This document shows, in pieces, positions 20,651 through 30,726 of a DNA stretch of 64,000 nt. Origin of the DNA: Prorocentrum cordatum (taxonomy: Eukaryota > Sar > Dinophyceae > Prorocentrales > Prorocentraceae). Both the position numbers and the translations under genes were made by a program. Location of the stretch: positions 1-64,000 of the forward strand of contig CAUYUJ010005013.1 in NCBI GenBank assembly GCA_963575745.1, in the 5' to 3' direction. A model generated the notes under the pieces. The model had not been told where the DNA came from, ran no database searches, and saw nothing but the letters and a program-made list of their open reading frames with translations. Within the stretch, counting starts at the first letter, position 1. Every line of letters starts with the position of its first letter.

Positions 20651-20657
20651 GAAAATC
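20609..20657. other. putative attachment hairpin at the B1/A2 junction of E4
   Basis: The strongest of the hairpins. Outer arms GATTTTC/GAAAATC are 35 nt apart and the inner stem is CCCGCAAACCG/CGGTTTGCGGG. Confidence 0.75.
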
Positions 20658-20768
20658 TCTTCGGTCCGGCCGTACTGGCAGACATTCGGCGGCATTCCCG
20701 CGCCGTCTATGGGCGAACGGAAAATTGGCGCCGCCAGGCTGGCTCACACTGGAATTCGCCAAGGGGCC
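20651..20768 (-). repeat. B1 repeat of E4
   Basis: Copy of 20102-20219. On the element strand it begins just after a GCATTGGG box. Confidence 0.9.
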
Positions 20769-20883
20769 CAATGCATCCAGGGCGGGCCACATATGGCGGA
20801 AACACCGAGCAGGTGTCAAGATACGCGCAGACGCGCTCGGAAGGTACAATTTCTTTTTCAAGCGCCCAGTGCATCCGAGCGTG

Positions 20884-22411
20884 CTAGCAGTCCTCCTCGC
20901 CACTCGAATCGGAGTGCTCTGCCAACCACTGCGCGGCCGCGATCATGCCCCTGGACTGGGCCGTCGCGTAGCCGAACGCAGCCACCCCTCTCCAGCCCCC
21001 AGACCAGAATAAAGCCGAAGGCCCACCAGACCGTAGCGCATCATCTCCAAATCCTCGCCGGAACGCGTGCGTTCCCCAATGCTGCGCCTGGGGGAAGCCG
21101 AGCGTCACGGCGCCAGCTTTGAGGAAGCCCAGCGCCTCTGCATACCGGATGTGTGCAAATGGTGCTGGGGCCGACTTCACTGCTTCTGCCAACGCGCAGA
21201 CGCCGCACAAAGCGTGGACCCCGTCTTCACACAGACACTTCCTTGTTTCATCCACTGGGGTTTTATAGCATTTCCTGCGCATGAAAGTCAGAACGCACTC
21301 AGTGCCATTTCGTGCAAAGCGGAATGGCGCCATAGCCGACCCCAGAGATAACGCCTCGGAGTACCGCAGACAAAAATGTCTTGTCACTGCCCAGGACAAG
21401 GCCAGATCACGCCGCCCCACGCCAGACGTCCAACTGATCAGTGCCCTTGTTTGCGTTGTCGACGCCCACACTCGAGGACGAAGCTGACTGGCTGCCGCCT
21501 TCTCGGCTCCTCGCACCAGCCGAGCTGTGTCCGCCAGCTCGCCTGCGGGGGCGCGGAGGAGCGCCAGCACGGAGCGGAGGTGCGAGCAATAGCGCCCCAG
21601 CGACGCGCTGCTCCGAAAAAGAGTGCAGAAGGCGTCCACAGCGGCGCGCGAGGGCGGCCAGGGCGGTGCGCCAACGAGCGCCGCAGCCTCGCCCCACAGC
21701 TGTACTGCGCTGGCGTACTGTGCTGCGCTGCGCCTCCATCCGGCGAACTCGATCCAAGCAGCCTGGATTTCGAAAGCGTCTGCCGTGGCGCTGCCTGTCC
21801 GGGCTCGCTTGGCAGCAGCCCTTGGGCCAGCTTCCACCTCTCCAAAAGGATAAGCAGGCAATCGAGCCATGTCGCGGAGCGCGTCGGCAAGGACGCCGGG
21901 AGGCAGGGGTGTGTGTTCCCTCCGAGCCCTAGCCACCAACGCTAAGGCAGCCATGCCTATTTCTGTGGATGTCGAGGATCTGCTCCGCTCTGCCAGCTGG
22001 GTTTGGGGATGGGGCGGCGGTCTGAAAGGTGTAACAGCAATAGCAGCGGGCTTGGAAGGGCTCTTTGGAGCTGTCGTCTGCAGCTCTGCTCTGCTGCACG
22101 CATTCCGGCGCAATTCCAGGAATCTCGCCACAAAAGCGGGAGAGCAGCACGCCAATGGCGCCCAGACAATTTGACAATCCTCCGTGCCCAAACCAGCGAA
22201 ATCCAAAGGATCCCGAGCGTCCAGATTACCCAGTTCGCTGCACAGCACGTCCAATGATAGACCAGGGGGGGTGCACGCTCGCAGCTTGCCGGATCAAATC
22301 GGCCAGTGCGCGTGGCAAACTCGGACAGTCATGGCCCGGCCCAGGGCGACCTTCGGCATGAGAGTGGGCGGCTGCTGCCCGGGCGCGGCTCTCAGCAATC
22401 AAATTGAGCAT
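20884..22411 (-). pseudogene. tyrosine recombinase of E4, one frameshift in a C7 run
   Basis: Starts ATG at 22411 (MLNLIAESRARAAAA), aligned with E6's MLQFIGKSRAQAIAA. A length change in the C7 run at 22263-22269 shifts the frame. After it the gene is open: LDARDPLDFAGL, WIEFAGWRRSAAQYASAVQLWGEA, LGRYCSHLRSVLALLRAPAGELADTARLVRGAEKA, catalytic TRHFCLRYSEALSLG, beta-hairpin MRRKCYKTP, zinc-ribbon-like CLCEDGVHALCGVC, THAFRRGFGDDALRSGG (His-x-x-Arg) and SGGWRGVAAFGYATAQSRG (nucleophile Tyr). It ends HSDSSGEEDC. All catalytic residues are present, so only the frameshift disables it, unless that is a consensus error. Confidence 0.88.
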
Positions 22412-22432
22412 CTAAGCCAACCCGGCTACGGA
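22412..22432 (-). other. spliced-leader-like 21-mer directly before YR of E4
   Basis: TCCGTAGCC-GGGT-TGGCTTAG runs straight into the ATG. 17 positions match the 22-nt leader with one gap. Confidence 0.75.
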
Positions 22433-22820
22433 ATGCGCATCGGAGCAGACGATCGCCCTATCTCAGGCCACTAACGAAGAATTTTAAACCGAATCAGCCC
22501 CGGCTCACCAAACGTCTCGCCTCAAAGGGGAACCTGGGCACCAGGGCGCCCGAACGTGGAAAACGACAGAATCGGCAACTAGCGCAACCAAGCGCGGGAA
22601 ATGGCCGATCAAGCGACCGAGACACCTAAACGCCCAAATTGGCAACGGTAGCAGGAGAACGATGCCGAGGACTCGCTCCGCTCCAAAATGCGCAATCCTG
22701 ACGCGAATCTGGACCTGAGCACGGCAAGCTCCTCAGCGCTGGGAGCAGCCAACGCATGATGGCCATGCAGACGCAGACGATTGGACGATCAGGCCCTTTT
22801 CCATTCGGACACTACGTCTC
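22433..22820 (-). other. RT-RH/YR spacer of E4
   Basis: No gene or clear repeat is visible in these 390 bases. Confidence 0.5.
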
Positions 22821-24822
22821 TCACCGAGGCCACGGGGCGTCAGGCGGCGAGCACCACGGAACACAGGTGAACCCTGCGGCCTGCAGCGCCTCCAGCGCCG
22901 CGGCTTTCTCGAGGGGCCGAGTCGGCGCGTCCGCAAAGTTCAAATGGGACGGCACGTAAAAACTGCAAAACAGCATGCCAGCGCGGGCGACCCGTAGCCA
23001 AAGGTCCCCGACGAGGTCATTCCAGTCTGACTGCCTGGAAGACCCGCGGAGCAGAGTGCCAAGGGCGGTCTGGTTGTCCACGAAGAGGGCGACTTCCAGC
23101 TCGCCCAAATCCTGCTCGAGGAGCCAATGCAGAACGCATATGGCTGCGAGAAGCTCCCAGGTGGCAACCTGGTTCTTGCGGAACCGCGCCCACTGCCAAA
23201 CTGCCTCGGGCACGGTCGAGCTTGCCCAGCAACGCCGACCTGGGAGGCAAATCACCCACGCCACGCTGCCATTGCCTGTTGCATCGGAATAAGCTATACA
23301 GCGCTGCCGCGCAGACGGCATCGCGGCGTGCACCGTGCGCCGGGGCACGACGTCCAAAAACCGCAGCCACCATTGGAGAGACCTGCGCAGCCAGCCGGTC
23401 AGGTGCGCTGATGTGCCAGAAGCGTGCCTAAACAGAGGCGCTAGGTGCACACGCGCTGCCTTGCCGAAAACTGCGCTGGAACCCCAGCTGAGGCGCCCGG
23501 CCAGCTTCTTAGCACTGGCGGGTTGCAGCGCTCCACGCAACAGAAAATGCTTAATCTCGTTTTTCCAGCGCTCCAGTCTCGCTGCGCAGATCCCGAGCCG
23601 CACTGCGCCATCCTTCTGGTCGAGCGCAACGCTGACACCAAGAACCTGTGCCGACGGAGCATCGGACACACGCTTGGCGCCGTCGAGCTCCCAGCCAAGC
23701 AGACCGGTCACAACCTCCCGCGTCACTTCTGTGGCGCCAGCGGGGGTTGCGAAGAAAGGTGCGCCTGGCAATTGAACGTCCGATCCGAACAAATCGTCCA
23801 CGTAGCGTAGGAACACCACATGGAAAAGCTGAGCAAGAACTGCTCGCACTGCAGCAGCAAAACGCTCCCAATTGTACACTGATGCCACCGCCCCAAATGG
23901 GCGCGCCAGGAGCTGAAGGCACTGGTCCCGCGCCACGGCCGAATCCCAAGCCACCACAGCAAACTGCAGGTGGGAACTGGCCAGTGGCAACGTCTTAAAA
24001 GCGTGAGCGAAATCCTCCTTGCGAACGGAGGCTCCGCCACCTCCCGCCAGGAGCACGACGCACAACGCGGCCACAAACTGGTCCAAAGTGTCGTGACGAA
24101 CCTCCTCGCCCACTGAAACGGCTGCATTAATACCAGGCGACGTGAAGTCATCTACGCAGCGGACCTTTCGCGAATTATCTGCCGTCCAGCCCTCGTCGGC
24201 CGGGAAGCGAGGCGTTAAAATACAAGTGTCGCGCAGAGGACGCCACCTCGCGTGACCCTCGCTCGCCTCCCTTTCGCACTTTTCCTCAAAAACCAGGCGC
24301 ACGGACGGCTCCAGATCGGCCGGCCGCCGAGCGCGACGAATGGCTCCAGCGTTCAAAACTGTTGCCTGCGCACGCAGGCTCGCCACCGTCTCAGTGCACG
24401 TGTTAAAAGGTTTGCGCGGTAGCACTCCGCTCCGGGGGATCTCCCCTAGCAGAAGGAAACCATTGTGAAGGTCAACTAACAGCCGAGCGTCCGGCCAATT
24501 AATCGCACGCAACATCTCGCCAAACACAAGCAGATTTTTCTTCGGACCCAGCACGCCCCGAACGTGCGCTGGCAACGTTGCCAATTTGCACGCCCAGATG
24601 GGGTCCAGCACTCGCTTGCGCTCGCGCCAGTGCTGCAAGCTCTTAAACCGGGCTTCTGCCAAAGAGTGCCCGTCTATCGCCAGAACTTGGTCGAGCCACG
24701 AGGCGACCGGTTCCGCTACCTCTGGGCGCTCGTCGCAAGACGGCAGCGCAAGGGCCCAGTCTAAATGCCCAAAGGGGTCGAGGTCTCTAACATTGAAACT
24801 ATTCACACGATCCTGCATCTCG
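22821..24822 (-). pseudogene. reverse transcriptase-RNase H of E4, N-terminus missing
   Basis: Open from the breakpoint at about 24822 to the stop at 22821. Compared with E6 it lacks the gag junction and about the first 30-40 residues. Motifs: KVRCVDDFTSPGIN, RKEDFAHAFKTLP, ARPFGAVASVYNWERF, catalytic LRYVDDLFGSD (canonical YVDD), RNase H IAYSDATGNGSVAWV, ATWELLAAICVLHWL, LFVDNQTALGTLLRG and NFADAPTRP. All catalytic acids are present. The upstream residues MAVRRKSFCAKRRTE come from the foreign A fragment and are not part of RT. Confidence 0.88.
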
Positions 24823-24938
24823 GTCCGCCGTTTCGCGCAGAAACTCTTCCGCCTCACTGCCAAGGAACCGCTTCCCCCGCGAAGCAGGCAGAAGCGCGCG
24901 AGCCACGCGCCCGCAGGCAGAGGCGTGTGAGCAAGGCG
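24823..24938 (-). repeat. 116-bp A-region fragment at the E4/E5 breakpoint
   Basis: Identical by eye to 29553-29668 in the A1 of E5 (constant offset 4730). It may be what remains of E5's A2. Confidence 0.85.
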
Positions 24939-26763
24939 CGGCCATTAGCTCCCGAGTGCCAATCTGATTTTTCCGCCAGTGCGCCCATCTGCGGGCGCTT
25001 TCCGGCACATCTGTGGAAGCCCACACTTTGGCAAAAGGCGCGTGCAACACCCATGCCATTTTGCCAGCCCCCGTGGCGTCAGTGTACAAAATGCACCTGC
25101 GCCGCTCACGTGGATGCACAGGCACGCGCCGCGAGGGCGGCGATTGCAAAAACTTATGCCACCATGCGAAAGAGAGCCTGGTTCTGCCTGCGATTCGACT
25201 CGTGCTGCCAGTGCTGTGGTAAAAAAGAGCTGCCAAAGGCGCCCTGGCGCCCCTGCCAAAAACAGCGCTCGCGCCCCAACTGAGCCGCGATGCAAGTTTC
25301 TGCGCTTGCGCTGGCGACAGGAAACCAGTGAGCAGTGCGTCGCTGATTTGGGAACTCCACAACTCGAGTTTTTCCAAACCGATTTGAAAATGTATCTCCT
25401 GGGAGACGTCATCAAAATGAACGTCAACTCCGAGAATCGTCGCGGAAGGCTGTTCCGTGACAGCCTTCGCGGCGTCTAGTTCCCAGCCGAGGAGGTCTGA
25501 AATCACCTGCCTGGCTAGGTTCGCTGTACCATTCGGGCCGGTCAAGCTCTGATCGGCTGTCTCAGTCGATTCATCGGCTACGTCGCCTGCAAACAAGTCA
25601 TCGACGAAGCGGAGGTACAGCACTAGGAAAATCTGCATCAGTACGCCCTGAATTGCAAGCCCGAATCGCTCCCATCCGGAAACAGACGCCGACGCGCCAA
25701 ACGGCATCGCAAGAAGCTGGAGACACTGGTCTTTCGCCAGTGTTTCCGGCCAGGCCACCACTGCCAGAGGCAGATGCGAACTGCAAATGGGTAGCGTTTT
25801 AAATGCCTGCACGAAGTCGTCTTTGCGCCAGCGAATGCGGAGCGGCACGCGGGGCGGAAGCTTCCAAATTGAAGCCACTAAAGAATCTAAGGTTTCAGGG
25901 AGCATCCTTTCGGACACCCCTGTGGCGCCATTAACGCCAGAAGCCGAAAAGTCGTCCACGCACCTGACCTTCGGAACTCTGCCAGCGCTAGTGTTTTTCC
26001 AGCCCTGTGTGACTGGGAAACGCGGTGTCACGATGCAACGATCGATATTCAAGTGCCGAATTCGCGCTTTGCCTTCGCCGATCTCACGATCGCAGGCAGC
26101 AGCAAACCCAGCGGCCACTGTTGCATCAACCTTAAAAGGCGCCGACGCTCGGCGCAGCATGGTGCAGTTCTGCTCCCGCGCGCCCGCAAGCAAGGATTCT
26201 TTTGTCACAGACAGGGCTGCGCCAACAGTTTGGGCGCGAACCCCACTAGAGGGCAACAGGCCTACTAAAGGGAAGCCGTGCTGCAAATGTTGCACCAATG
26301 CCGAATCCGGCCACTCGATGGAGTGAAGCATCTCGCCTAGGAGGAGAAGATTTTTCCGGGGCCCCAACACTGCTTGGCAGTGAGCTGGAAGCTGCGCGTA
26401 GGCACGCTGCCAGGCTGGCTCCGTCACTCGCTTTCTCTCAGCCCAAAACTCCAATGCTTCCGCGCGAGCGTGCTGCAACTCAGACTTAGACATCTCAGCG
26501 ATGCGCTCGCACCCTGCCTCTAAAAACTGCGGCAGGCGGGGGGCTGCAGCGCAAACGGGCAAAGCACTGGCCCACTGCAAGTGGTCCCATGGACCCAGGC
26601 GATAAACATCATCGCGAGCTAGAAAATCACGCACAGTGGCACCAATCTCCTCGAGACCAGTTTTAAAAGGAACCGCTGCGCAACCAGGGCTGCCTGGCGA
26701 GGGCGAGGGGCTGTCGTCCTCGCCCGCCGAGCTGCCGTCTTCGTCGGGTGGCCCCGAACCCAC
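24939..26763 (-). pseudogene. reverse transcriptase-RNase H of E5, C-terminus missing
   Basis: Open and in frame right after the gag TGA (26764-26766), with a GTG codon rather than an AUG at the first position. Motifs: KVRCVDDFSASGVN, RWRKDDFVQAFKTLP, AMPFGASASVSGWERFG, catalytic LRFVDDLFAGD and RNase H ILYTDATGAGKMAWVLHAP. It breaks off after HWRKNQIGTRELMAA, where W of the usual WELMAA is R. The last two RNase H acidic residues are therefore lost. The reading frame then enters the 116-bp A fragment (residues SHASACGRVARALLPASRG). Confidence 0.88.
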
Positions 26764-28077
26764 TCACTTCCACCAACGCTTCTCCCAGCTGCTGCCGTGG
26801 GCGGTGGCGCGCGGACTCCTGGAGCGGGGGTGGCCCTTGCTCGTGCTGCCCTTGGGCGCCTCTCGGGCGACCGCGGGCGCCTGTCATCGCCGCCCTTGTC
26901 GTTCTTCGCGCCCTTGCCGCCGGAGCTCGCGCTGGAGGGCCCCGCGCCTCGGACGTCAGGACCACCCTTGGGAAATCCTTTGTGCGAGCCCTTCTGCGCT
27001 CTGCCAGCCCTGGCGGTCTCGGCGAAGCGCCTCTCCACCTTGTCTCTGGCGTCCTTCAGGATGCTCCTGTTGATTTCTGTGAAATCAATGTCAGGTCTTT
27101 TTCGTTTCTCTCGAGGGCCTGCGCCATGGCCTTCCGCTGAAGGATGTCGTGCTGGAACGCTGTCCTGACGCCGCCGAGGTCTTCGGCAATGCGGATGATG
27201 TTGTTCGAGTAGGCAAAGAAATCTGACATCTTGCACGCCTTGGTGAGGATCAGCTTGAAACCCCACTCGTTCAGGTGCCCCATGAACGTCGCGAAACTGA
27301 TGTAGTCAATCTTGTCCACCCATGCACCAGACCGCTTTGCGGCAGCAGACTGCTTCACCCTGTCCTCGTAGGACCCGTCGCCGATGATGGCATCCACGAC
27401 TGGCGTGCGGCTCCACTGCGGGCGGTGGTGCTCGCGCAAGTCCTCGCCCTCTGCGGACCGACCCAGTGGCGGCCTTTGTCGTGGGCAATCTTGCCTGAAG
27501 CCTCGAACTTGGCCAGCACTTCCTCTGATGGGAGGGTGCCCCTGGCGAAATCTTGCATGCCGGTTTCCAGCCTGTCCTGCAGCTTGAAGCTGAAGCCTTT
27601 CGGCTTGCCTTTCTGCAGCGCTTGGCTTTGCAGTTCAGCAAATTGCTTCACGGCGGCCATCCCGGTCATGGATTCCGTGGCAGGCTGGAACGTGGCGGTG
27701 GGAGCTGGCAGGGCTGCCTGAGCGCACCTCGCCTGCACGCGCAGGGCGAACGCAATCTGGGCTGGAACCACCTTCCACGTCTTCCATTTTTCATCTGGCT
27801 CTGACGCGTAAGGCACGTCATTGATGGCCATGGAGCCCTTGATCATGTCACGCATGTGAGGGCCCTCGAAGTCGGACGGGGAGATGCTCCAAACAGCCTC
27901 GGCCAACAGGCGGGACACAGGCACGCACTAGAACAAATCGTGCTTGGACGAGGGATTCGGGTCCACGCTCAGCACGAAATCAACCCACTCGCGGATCTGC
28001 ACAGCACCAGCTCCGTTGAAAGAGCCGTTCGGGGCCGTCGCGAGCATCGCAGTGATGTCGGCGCCGCAAAACGCCAT
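26764..28077 (-). pseudogene. gag of E5, one stop and several frameshifts
   Basis: Starts ATG at 28077 (MAFCGADITAMLATAPNGSF), close to the E8 gag. It has a TAG at 27928-27930 (after SSKHDLF, where E8 has Tyr) and frameshifts near 27465, 27100 and 26860. The pieces carry DFEGPHMRDMIKGSM, LPSEEVLAKFEASGKIA, EHHRPQWSRTPVVDAIIGDG, ATFMGHLNEWGFKLILTKA and VRTAFQHDILQRKAMA. The tail is HPRSRSPRATAHGSS-EKRWWK, ending in TGA in frame with pol. Confidence 0.85.
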
Positions 28078-28137
28078 GGCGCAGGAAGACAGCGGAAGGA
28101 GACAGGGCACGTCAATGCTAGCCACAATGCGCTGAGT

Positions 28138-28157
28138 TTGAGCCGTCGCACTACGGA
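28138..28157 (-). other. spliced-leader-like sequence before gag of E5
   Basis: TCCGTAG-N6-GGCTCAA: both end blocks of the leader are exact and the middle is one base short. It ends 60 bases before the gag ATG. Confidence 0.7.
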
Positions 28158-28559
28158 AAAGGCAAAGTAGATCGCCAATGTGTAGCTATCTTGGCCCGCG
28201 AACAAGCGACGGCAGGAGGTGCCCGAACAAAGGCCGGCGCTGTGAAGCAGCCGAGGCGCCCGCAGCGGACGAGAGACGGACACAAGTGAAGGTGCGAAGG
28301 CACGCGTGGGAACCCACCTCCTTCACACAGTGCGTGCACGGGGCAGGGGAGGAGGCCCGCCATCTGCGTGTGATCTGGCTGCGCGCGAAATCGCGCAGAT
28401 TTGCCACTGTGGCGTGTTGGTGCGCGATTGGCCAAGAGGCCCCGCTGAAGCCCGGGTGTGCCTCCCGGCGCGCGCGGTGCCCGCCAGGGCACGCGAACGC
28501 ATGTTTGCAGAAAACTGCCTGAGCACTGCGCGCTATCCACGCACAATGCGCCCCCATCG

Positions 28560-29460
28560 CGGCGGGGTGGTGGAACTGAGCCCCGGGGCGCCAGCATTCA
28601 ACCCAGGACCCCGGGCGCCAGGGATCCCAGCACCCAGGCGTTGGGCACTTGCCCCGGCGGCCTCAGCCACCTGCCGCGGCATGTTTGCCAGGGGCTTCCA
28701 GCCCCCATGTGTGCTGAACTGGCACTCGGGGTACCAGCCCCCGATTGCATGGGCAGGTTTGCCGTTGCAGACGGCTCGCGCACGCACTGGTCGCGCAAGC
28801 GGCCCAAACGCCTGGGCCGGCTTGCCCGCAAAGCCCACGTGGGCACGCAGCCGGGGTCCCAGCCCCCGGCGTGTACATAAGTCACCTGGGGTCCCAGCCC
28901 CCAGGCGCTTGGGTACGTTAGGGTTTGCCCTGCAAGTTTGCGCGCGCGCAGCGCCCGGGGTCTCAGCCCCCGCGGTGCAAAGAGGTGCCGTGCAACGGCG
29001 CCTGGGGTCCCAGCCCCCAAGGACGCGCGACCTGGGGCCCCAGCCCCCAGGCGCCAACAGGCCGATGTGACGACGAGGAGCAGCAGCGTTAACCTGGCGT
29101 GCCAAGCCGGCCTGGCGGCGGAGCGCAATCACAGGAAAGAGCGGAAACCAGCAGCGAAAGCCCAGAGCAAACGTGACACGGCGCTGATGGCGAGGTGCTG
29201 TTTCGGGAAAAACAGAAGACCCTGCCGCCCCCTATCCCCGCCTGCGACCTGAGTGCACTACCCAGGCCAGCAGACGGCGTCATAGGGGCACGGGCGCACA
29301 GACAAAGCTCCTGACGAGGAGCAGTAGGCGCAGCCCCTTTCAGCAAACACTCCAGCTCCCAGACGCCGCCGCGAGACGCAGAGGAGCCAGGGACACCTGG
29401 GGTCCCAGCCCCCAGGCGCCGCGGGCGAGGCGTGGGGTGCCAGCCCCCAGGCCGCATGCG
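28560..29460. repeat. minisatellite R6, GGGGTCCCAGCCCCCAGGCG-type repeats (E5 A region)
   Basis: Irregularly spaced copies of GGTCCCAGCCCCCAGGCG occur through the leader and A1 of E5. They are unlike the minisatellites of other subfamilies. No gene is supported between 28158 and 29750. Confidence 0.75.
29238..29277 (-). other. leader stem-loop L2 (E5)
   Basis: On the minus strand CCGTCTG pairs with CAGGCGG, including one T-G wobble, around the conserved CCTGGGTAGTGCACTCAGG loop region. Confidence 0.55.
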
Positions 29461-29552
29461 ACTGAGGGCGGCAAGCACGCCCCAGATGCACCAACTTGGA
29501 GGGAACACCGGGGCGGCAAGCCGCAGAGCTGCCGCCCCCGCCACGTCAATAC

Positions 29553-29757
29553 GTCCGCCGTTTCGCGCAGAAACTCTTCCGCCTCACTGCCAAGGAACCG
29601 CTTCCCCCGCGAAGCAGGCAGAAGCGCGCGAGCCACGCGCCCGCAGGCAGAGGCGTGTGAGCAAGGCGTGCAAGCAAAGAGGCGTAGAGGTGTAGACAAT
29701 GGGTACTGCGCCTCATGATTTTCCTGCTGCAGAAATAAATTTATGATTCACAAAAAC
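29553..29757 (-). repeat. A1 terminus of E5 with attachment arms
   Basis: The first 40 bases on the minus strand align without gaps to the A repeats of E8 (40763 and 48287). The inner arm is GATTTTC (29717-29723) on the plus strand. The flank core is CAAAAAC 29751-29757, i.e. GTTTTTG on the element strand. Confidence 0.8.
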
Positions 29758-30726
29758 GGGAAGAAGCCTTATGACAAAGAGGGCGAGAGCGCTGAGTTTC
29801 GTGCCTGGAAGGTGCAGCCCGCCCAAGTGGCCTTTGCTCTCCGCGTCCAGGGGAAATGTGCCACGTCCGTGCCTCCACCTCCGACTGCTGAAAACACCCT
29901 GGCCAAGACAATGGCTGAGTATCTCGAAGCCCAGGCTGCAACGCACAAGCGCTCAGTGAAGGCTCTTTCGTTCAAGTTGTCGGACCGCGTCGCAGAGCTG
30001 AGCATGGAGAATTTCCCTGAAGACCTCCTGCCATCTGAGGAAGGCCTCGCTACCTTCGAGGAAAGGGGCCGCGTGGCCAAAGATAAGGGCCGCCCATACG
30101 TGGGGAGCGCTGATGGAGAGGATCTCCAGAAGCATTTCCGCCCCGCTTGGTCGAAGATGCCGCGCATTGATGCCCCCGTTGGCGAAGGCAGCGTTGCTGA
30201 GCGGCACCGCCAGATGGTGGATTTCAAGCGCGCCAAGGCCAGCGGGGAGCTGGAGTATCCTGGGTACGCGTCCTTCCAGTCGCACCTGATGGACTGGGGT
30301 ACTAAACTGATCCTCATGAAGGTTGCGACGCCCGTGGACATCCTGGGTTACACGGGCCTCCTGAGCAAAACGTCCGAGGAGAATGGGGGCGTCCGGACGG
30401 CGTACCAGTACGACCTGCTCAACCGGACCGCCATGGCCAAAGCTTTGGAGAAGGGCGATGCCGGGTGGAAGCGTTTATTCTCCAAAGTCGACATGGACAG
30501 GCTCCGCAAGGCCAAAGACAAGGTCACGACCAGGGCGGCCGAAGCAGCGAAAGCAGCTTCTGCGAGGGGTTCTGGTGCGGCCAAGGGCAGCGGCGGCGGC
30601 AAGGCCCCGAGGTCTCTTTCACCAAAGGCGCCGCCGCGCTCGCGCAGCCCCCGGGACAGCGGCTGGCAGAGCTCGAGCTGGAAGCAGGACAGCTGGCACC
30701 AGAACGCTTGGTCGAAGAAGAAGTGA
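29758..30726 (+). pseudogene. gag of E6, N-terminus removed by insertion of E5
   Basis: Matches the E11 gag from residue 80 or so onward: KKPYDKEGESAEFRAWKVQPAQVAFALRVQ here against TPYDHEGESQLFREWKVQPSQIAFALRVQ there. Further shared motifs: LPSEEGLATFEERGRVAKDKGR, SADGEDLQKHFRPAWSKMP, YASFQSHLMDWGTKLILMK and VRTAYQYDLLNRTAMAKALE. The C terminus is PRSLSPKAPPRSRSPRDSG and NAWSKKK, then TGA (30724-30726). It is open throughout this part. The MIH residues read just upstream come from E5's A1. Confidence 0.88.

Larger units (their letters stand above)
20102..24822 (-). mobile_element. E4: YR retrotransposon, subfamily III, 5' end lost
   Basis: Order on the minus strand: RT-RH (N-terminus missing), YR, B1, A2, B2. 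The A2 hairpin and A sequence match those of E11 (54329 onward). The 5' part (A1, leader, gag) is gone; at about 24822 the sequence changes to a 116-bp A fragment of subfamily II. The original target was GAAAATC in E2's YR gene, now separated from it by E3. Confidence 0.85.
24823..29750 (-). mobile_element. E5: YR retrotransposon, subfamily II, 3' part deleted
   Basis: A1 end at 29750, leader, gag, RT-RH up to the middle of RNase H, then the 116-bp A fragment. YR, B1 and B2 are missing. It is inserted antisense in the gag of E6 at CAAAAAC (29751-29757). Confidence 0.85.

Noticed and set aside
20102..20657. Integron-like cassette array with attC-type sites
   Set aside because: Hairpins and tandem units invite the comparison, but the units are the terminal repeats of retrotransposons with RT and RNase H in a eukaryotic setting. 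There is no cassette gene or integron platform.
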